The position numbers were made by a program, and so were the translations under genes. Below are positions 60,110-64,000 of a DNA stretch of 64,000 nt, piece after piece (within the stretch, counting starts at the first letter, position 1; every line of letters starts with the position of its first letter). The stretch comes from Thalassobius sp047123305 (lineage in GTDB: Bacteria; Pseudomonadota; Alphaproteobacteria; Rhodobacterales; Rhodobacteraceae), in the NCBI RefSeq assembly GCF_047123305.1, contig NZ_CP138918.1:2604001-2668000 (forward strand), read 5' to 3'. Under the pieces are notes generated by a model. It saw nothing but the letters and a program-made list of their open reading frames with translations, ran no database searches and had not been told where the DNA came from.

Positions 60110-60520
60110 TTATGTGCCACTTTCGGCGGTTTCACCGGTGGCGAAACTCGTTTTGGCCTTCAACATCATGTCCAGCAGTCCCCAGAAAAAATCTTCGCCA
60201 GGGTAGCCTTCGACGCGGCCGATTTCCTGCCCGTTCTGCACCAGAACAAAGGTGGGCGTGTAGACCGCCTTGCTCTGGAAGGTGATGCCCGCGGGCAGGG
60301 GATCGTCGATATCGATCATCTGCAGCGGGGCAAATTTGCCCTCAGCCGTTTTGGGATAGATCGGGCCGATTTCTTCTTTCCATTGCAGGCAATAGTGGCA
60401 GCCCGGGCTTTCGAACATGAACAGCTGGGCCGTTCCTTCCGGCACGCCTGCGGCCGCAGCAAAGGTGCTGGGCAAAGCCAGTGCAACTATGGCAAGTGTT
60501 CTGCGCAGGGTGCGTATCAT
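60110..60520 (-). CDS. soxS: Thioredoxin-like periplasmic protein SoxS
   Basis: A 136-residue protein with a signal peptide (about 1-24) and a CHYC active site (Cys41, Cys44). It keeps the SoxY carrier cysteine reduced in Paracoccus. The start at 60520 gives a proper signal peptide. The gene is divergent from soxV, with a putative SoxR site between them. Confidence 0.9.
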   Translation of the reverse strand: MIRTLRRTLAIVALALPSTFAAAAGVPEGTAQLFMFESPGCHYCLQWKEEIGPIYPKTAEGKFAPLQMIDIDDPLPAGITFQSKAVYTPTFVLVQNGQEIGRVEGYPGEDFFWGLLDMMLKAKTSFATGETAESGT

Positions 60521-60548
60521 TGACGGTCCTCTTTCATACAACGTAATG

Positions 60549-60564
60549 TGAATATGTGCATTCA
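60549..60564. promoter_or_regulatory. Candidate SoxR operator between soxS and soxV
   Basis: TGAAT-ATGTGC-ATTCA, a 5-base inverted repeat with a 6-base spacer, in the soxS-soxV intergenic region where SoxR is known to bind in related bacteria. Confidence 0.6.
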
Positions 60565-60600
60565 TCAAGGGCGGGGGCCGGGGATTCTTCCGGAAAACAT

Positions 60601-61338
60601 ATGCTGGACATTTCATTCGCGGCGGCGGCATTTGCGGGGTTGCTGAGTTTTTTCACCCCCTGTGTGCTGCCGATGGTGCCGTTTTACCTGTGTTACATGG
60701 CGGGTCTGTCCATGGCGGAATTGCAGGGTGATGGCAAGATCACCATCGGCGCGCAACGGCGGCTGGTGCTGTCGGCGATCTGTTTCGCCCTGGGTGTCAG
60801 CACGATCTTTGTGCTGCTCGGAATGGGGGCAACCGCGCTGGGGCAGGCCTTCGCCCAGTGGAAAGACAGCCTGCGTTGGGTTGCGGCTGGGGTGCTGCTG
60901 ATCTTTGGCCTGCATTTCCTTGGGGTGATCCGGGTTGGCCTTCTGTACCGCGAAGCCAAGGTCGAAACCTCTGTTGCCCCAACCAGCATGGTGGGGGCCT
61001 ATGTGATGGGACTGGCCTTTGGCTTTGGGTGGACGCCCTGTGTTGGACCTGCGCTGGCGTCGATCCTGATGATTGCCAGTGGCATGGGCGATATCTGGCG
61101 TGGCGGACTGTTGCTGCTGGTCTACGGCCTCGCGATGACCGCCCCTTTCGTTGTGGCCGCCCTGTTTGCCAAGCCGTTTCTGGCCTGGGTTGGGCGGCAT
61201 CGATCCAAACTACAATATGCCGACAAGGCGATGGGCGTGATGTTGATCGTGTTTGCGGTGCTGATTGCCACCAACAGCGTGCGCCTGATTGCGGATGTGA
61301 TGATCCGCTGGCTGCCCGGTTTTGCAAGCCTCGGATAA
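60601..61338 (+). CDS. soxV: CcdA-family thiol-electron transporter SoxV
   Basis: A 245-residue membrane protein with six helices and the CcdA/DsbD-type cysteines in FFTPCVLPMVPFYLC and GFGWTPCVGPAL. It moves reducing equivalents from cytoplasmic thioredoxin to SoxW/SoxS in the periplasm. GGAAAA lies before the ATG at 60601. soxW begins 12 bases downstream. Confidence 0.95.
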   Translation: MLDISFAAAAFAGLLSFFTPCVLPMVPFYLCYMAGLSMAELQGDGKITIGAQRRLVLSAICFALGVSTIFVLLGMGATALGQAFAQWKDSLRWVAAGVLLIFGLHFLGVIRVGLLYREAKVETSVAPTSMVGAYVMGLAFGFGWTPCVGPALASILMIASGMGDIWRGGLLLLVYGLAMTAPFVVAALFAKPFLAWVGRHRSKLQYADKAMGVMLIVFAVLIATNSVRLIADVMIRWLPGFASLG

Positions 61339-61350
61339 GGAGAGATCAAT

Positions 61351-61914
61351 ATGAAACGAATCCTGTTTGCTCTGGCCCTTTTGCTGACCACACCGCTGAG
61401 CGCGCCCGCGCCCGCCGCAGAGGTGGGCGACGACGGCCTGCACAAGGCCGAATGGATGCGCGACACCTTCAAGGATCTGGCGGAAGATCTGGAGGAAGCC
61501 AGCGCCGAAGGCAAACGTCTGTTGCTGATCATCGAACAGCGCGGCTGCATTTACTGCACCAAGATGCATGCGGAAGTTTTCCCCGATCCCGACATCCACG
61601 CGGCCCTGATGGACGACTATTTTCTGATCCAAATCAATATGTTTGGCGACATTGAGGTAACAGATTTCGACGGTGAGAAGTTGAGTGAAAAAGAGATGGT
61701 GCGCAAATGGGGACTGATGTTCACACCAACCCTAGTTTTCTTGCCGGAAGCGGTGCCCGAGGGACAGACTGCTGCGCAGGCGGCCGTTGCAACCGTTCCG
61801 GGCGCATTTGGGCGTGGCACAACATTTGCTATGTTGCGTTGGGTAAAAGAAAAGGGATATCAAGGGGATGAACCATTTCAGAAGTATCTGGCGCGAATGC
61901 TGGCTGCGAAATAA
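61351..61914 (+). CDS. soxW: Periplasmic thioredoxin SoxW
   Basis: A 187-residue protein with a signal peptide (about 1-23) and thioredoxin active site CIYC (Cys66, Cys69) within EQRGCIYCTKMHAEVF. It is the electron acceptor of SoxV. AAGGAGAG precedes the ATG. Confidence 0.93.
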   Translation: MKRILFALALLLTTPLSAPAPAAEVGDDGLHKAEWMRDTFKDLAEDLEEASAEGKRLLLIIEQRGCIYCTKMHAEVFPDPDIHAALMDDYFLIQINMFGDIEVTDFDGEKLSEKEMVRKWGLMFTPTLVFLPEAVPEGQTAAQAAVATVPGAFGRGTTFAMLRWVKEKGYQGDEPFQKYLARMLAAK

Positions 61915-61952
61915 TGAAACCTAAAGAGTTCGCTGCAAGCACATATCGCTAA

Positions 61953-61968
61953 ATTCACTTTAATGAAT
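61953..61968. promoter_or_regulatory. Candidate SoxR operator between soxW and soxX
   Basis: ATTCA-CTTTAA-TGAAT (7-base arms AAATTCA / TGAATTT, 61951-61970), in the soxW-soxX intergenic region. A second symmetric element GTCGAC-N7-GTCGAC lies at 61980-61998. Confidence 0.65.
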
Positions 61969-62048
61969 TTGTTGTTGCGTCGACGAGATCCGTCGACTAG
62001 CGTGTGCGAGCGAGCTTAGCCACTGAACGGGTAGCCATGGGAGGAAAC

Positions 62049-62522
62049 ATGAGGCTTACTTCATTGACACTGGCGGCATTGCTGACAGCTGGGACGGCTT
62101 ACGCCAACCCGGTTGCACCTGCCGATGTTGTTTTCACCGAGGACGGGGCCATCGAAGCCTCCCTGACCGGCGTTGCGGGAGATCCCGAAATGGGCGCCAA
62201 GATCATGGCCTCCAAAAAGATGGGCAACTGCATTGCCTGTCATGCTGTGACCGCTCTGAACGACTCGCCCTTCCACGGCGAAGTTGGTCCTGAGTTGGAC
62301 GGCGTGGGGGAGCGTTGGAACGCTGCCGAACTGCGCGGCATTCTGGCCAATGCAAAGGGTGTCTATGACGGCACCGTGATGCCCTCTTACTACAAGGTCA
62401 CCGGCTTTATTCGTCCGGGTGACGCTTATACCGGCAAGGCGCCAACCGCGCCGCTGGATCCGCTGCTGTCTGCGCAGCAAATCGAGGATGTTGTCGCATT
62501 CCTTGGCACTCTGACCGAGTGA
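62049..62522 (+). CDS. soxX: Sulfur-oxidising c-type cytochrome SoxX
   Basis: A 157-residue monohaem cytochrome with a signal peptide (about 1-18, TAYA) and haem motif CIACH (61-65), ending in a methionine ligand region (GTVMPSYY). With SoxA it attaches thiosulfate to SoxY. The ATG at 62049 follows GGGAGGAAAC. Confidence 0.96.
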   Translation: MRLTSLTLAALLTAGTAYANPVAPADVVFTEDGAIEASLTGVAGDPEMGAKIMASKKMGNCIACHAVTALNDSPFHGEVGPELDGVGERWNAAELRGILANAKGVYDGTVMPSYYKVTGFIRPGDAYTGKAPTAPLDPLLSAQQIEDVVAFLGTLTE

Positions 62523-62553
62523 CCGGACTGCGCGAATTATCAAGGAGATCATA

Positions 62554-62976
62554 ATGGAATTCTCACGACGCGACACGCTGGCGTTGGGCCTGGGCGCAGC
62601 AGCTCTGACCGTGCTGCCGTTTCAGGTCAACGCTGCGGCGGATGACTTTATCAGCAACTTCACCGGCGGCGCCGATGTGATCGAGGGTGGCGAAGGCCTG
62701 ACCCTGACCGCGCCGGAAATCGCCGAAAACGGCAACACTGTTCCGGTTGCCGTCGAGGCTGCAGGGGCCACCGCGATCATGGTTCTGGCCATGGGCAACC
62801 CGGTGCCTGGCGTTGCGACCTTCAACTTCGGTGAACTGGCCGGCAGCCAGTCTGCTTCGACCCGGATCCGTCTGGCCGGCACCCAGGACGTTGTGGCTGT
62901 GGCCAAAATGGCTGACGGCAGCTTCGTCAAAGTCGGTCGCACCGTGAAAGTCACCATCGGCGGCTGCGGCGGCTAA
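62554..62976 (+). CDS. soxY: Thiosulfate-oxidation carrier protein SoxY
   Basis: A 140-residue protein with a Tat-type signal (SRRDTLALGLG) and the C-terminal swinging arm GGCGG (136-140) whose cysteine carries the sulfur substrate. AAGGAG precedes the ATG. It pairs with SoxZ. Confidence 0.98.
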   Translation: MEFSRRDTLALGLGAAALTVLPFQVNAAADDFISNFTGGADVIEGGEGLTLTAPEIAENGNTVPVAVEAAGATAIMVLAMGNPVPGVATFNFGELAGSQSASTRIRLAGTQDVVAVAKMADGSFVKVGRTVKVTIGGCGG

Positions 62977-62998
62977 TCAGGATCCAAGGAGAAGAAAC

Positions 62999-63328
62999 AT
63001 GGCAAAAGGTGTAAAGCCCCGCGTCAAAGCCCCCAAAAAGGCGGCTGCTGGCGAAACCGTTACCCTGAAAACCCTGATCAGCCACAAGATGGAATCGGGT
63101 CAGCGTAAGAACAAGGATGGCAGCGTCATCCCGCGTTCGATCATCAACCGTTTCACCTGTGCGTTTAACGGCAAAACCGTGATCGACGTGAAGATGGAGC
63201 CGGCCATTTCGACCAACCCCTACTTCGAGTTTGAAGCGGTTGTGCCCGAAGCTGGCGAATTCCAGTTCACCTGGTACGACGATGACGGTTCCGTTTACGA
63301 GACCGCCAAAAAGGTCGCCATCGCCTAA
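62999..63328 (+). CDS. soxZ: Thiosulfate-oxidation carrier partner SoxZ
   Basis: A 109-residue cytoplasmic-start protein (MAKGVKPRVKAPKKAAAGE, LISHKMESGQRKNKDGSVIPR, FEFEAVVPEAGEFQFTWYDDDG). It forms the SoxYZ heterodimer and is exported with SoxY through the Tat system. AAGGAGAAG precedes the ATG. Confidence 0.97.
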   Translation: MAKGVKPRVKAPKKAAAGETVTLKTLISHKMESGQRKNKDGSVIPRSIINRFTCAFNGKTVIDVKMEPAISTNPYFEFEAVVPEAGEFQFTWYDDDGSVYETAKKVAIA

Positions 63329-63339
63329 CAATCATTAGC

Positions 63340-63365
63340 GCCCTGTTCCCAACGTGGGACAGGGC
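63340..63365 (+). repeat. Hairpin between soxZ and soxA
   Basis: GCCCTGTTCCCA / TGGGACAGGGC with a 3-base loop and one unpaired base, lacking a T tract. It may protect the soxXYZ mRNA or lower expression of soxA relative to soxYZ. Confidence 0.6.
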
Positions 63366-63385
63366 TGCTTCAGGGAGGAAGCTAG

Positions 63386-64000
63386 ATGAATTTCAAGCCA
63401 ACAACTGCACTTGCGGCTCTGGCCCTGGCGCTGCCGACCATGGGCTTTGCCGAAGCCGATGACGACACGCTGATCATCAACGACGAGTTGGAAATGGTCA
63501 CCAAAACCGCCGCCCCCGCCCATATGGCGGATGATCTTGATGAGATCATGTCGGGATGGCATTTCCGTTCGGACGAAACCCAGTCGCTGCAGATGGACGA
63601 CTTCGACAACCCGGGTCTCCTGGGTGTTGAACTGGCCATGGATGACTGGGCCGCCGTGGATGGCAGCGAAGGCAAGTCCTGCGGGTCCTGTCACGGCGAC
63701 GCCGAAGAAAGCATGGCCGGTGTCCGTGCGGTCTATCCCAAGTGGAACGAGGCCGCAGGCGAAGTGCGCACGCTGGAAATGCAGGTCAACGACTGCCGCG
63801 TTAACCAGATGGGTGCCGAAAAGCTGGGTTACACCAGTGGCGCAATGACCAATATGGTTGCGCTGATTTCGCTGCAGTCGCGCGGGATGCCAGTGGACGT
63901 GGCCATTGACGGTCCGGCGCAGGCCACATGGGAAGCGGGCAAAGAGCTCTACTACACCCGGACTGGCCAGTTGGAACTGTCCTGTGCCAACTGTCATGAG
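63386..64000 (+). CDS. soxA: Dihaem cytochrome SoxA, truncated by the window end
   Basis: The first 205 codons are present. The signal peptide covers about 1-22, and haem motifs CGSCH (99-103) and CANCH (200-204) are visible, so this is the dihaem type. SoxAX starts the Sox cycle by oxidatively linking thiosulfate to SoxY. GGGAGGAAG precedes the ATG. The catalytic cysteine region lies past the window end. Confidence 0.96.
   Translation, partial: MNFKPTTALAALALALPTMGFAEADDDTLIINDELEMVTKTAAPAHMADDLDEIMSGWHFRSDETQSLQMDDFDNPGLLGVELAMDDWAAVDGSEGKSCGSCHGDAEESMAGVRAVYPKWNEAAGEVRTLEMQVNDCRVNQMGAEKLGYTSGAMTNMVALISLQSRGMPVDVAIDGPAQATWEAGKELYYTRTGQLELSCANCHE

Overview
The window looks like the chromosome of an alphaproteobacterium of the Roseobacter group (Rhodobacteraceae). 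Supporting signs are the soxTRS/soxVWXYZA thiosulfate-oxidation cluster, a Paracoccus-type cytochrome c550 gene next to the aa3 oxidase subunit I gene, the small glyQ-glyS spacer gene typical of the family, a Lrp-type regulator divergent from putA, and high GC content throughout. No species can be named from the sequence alone. I see no phage, insertion sequence, CRISPR array or rRNA.

Layout. 1-9.3 kb: housekeeping (glyQ, a DUF6446-type gene, glyS, a PPDK-like enzyme, a SleB-like hydrolase, folB-folP). 9.2-25.3 kb: a mosaic of transporters, regulators and metabolic genes (EamA exporters, hemerythrin, ilvC with two Lrp regulators, a class V aminotransferase, a UbiH-like hydroxylase, GntR, a GT2 glycosyltransferase, carA, YqeY). 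It holds two separate ArsR-SRPBCC pairs that share one operator design. 25.3-28.5 kb: aa3 oxidase subunit I (ctaD), cytochrome c550, and a decayed second copy of the 3' end of ctaD with its terminator. 28.7-35.5 kb: argC, EamA/AraC, lipB, a membrane LytTR regulator, DUF2306, and a secreted peptidoglycan-binding protein.

35.6-53.1 kb: after tRNA-Leu(GAG) comes the most distinctive part, a complete cytoplasmic/inner-membrane alginate-type polysaccharide set in an unusual order: algF-, algI-, algJ- and algX-like genes, then alg44- and alg8-like genes, algA, algD and a large RTX calcium-binding protein. The periplasmic and outer-membrane genes algK, algE, algG and algL are absent. A NarL-type response regulator, a periplasmic molybdopterin-oxidoreductase-fold protein and a hybrid histidine kinase with an Hpt domain follow. 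A short motif (CTATCC-TTT(T)-G[G/C]G) recurs upstream of algF, alg44, algA and the kinase operon, suggesting one regulon run by the linked phosphorelay.

53.1-64 kb: proline catabolism (Lrp-type regulator, putA), an acyl-CoA dehydrogenase, and the start of the sox cluster, with paired ATTCA/TGAAT sites in exactly the two intergenic regions where SoxR repressors are known to bind. The window ends inside soxA.

All functions are inferred from sequence patterns and remembered family features; no database search was run.
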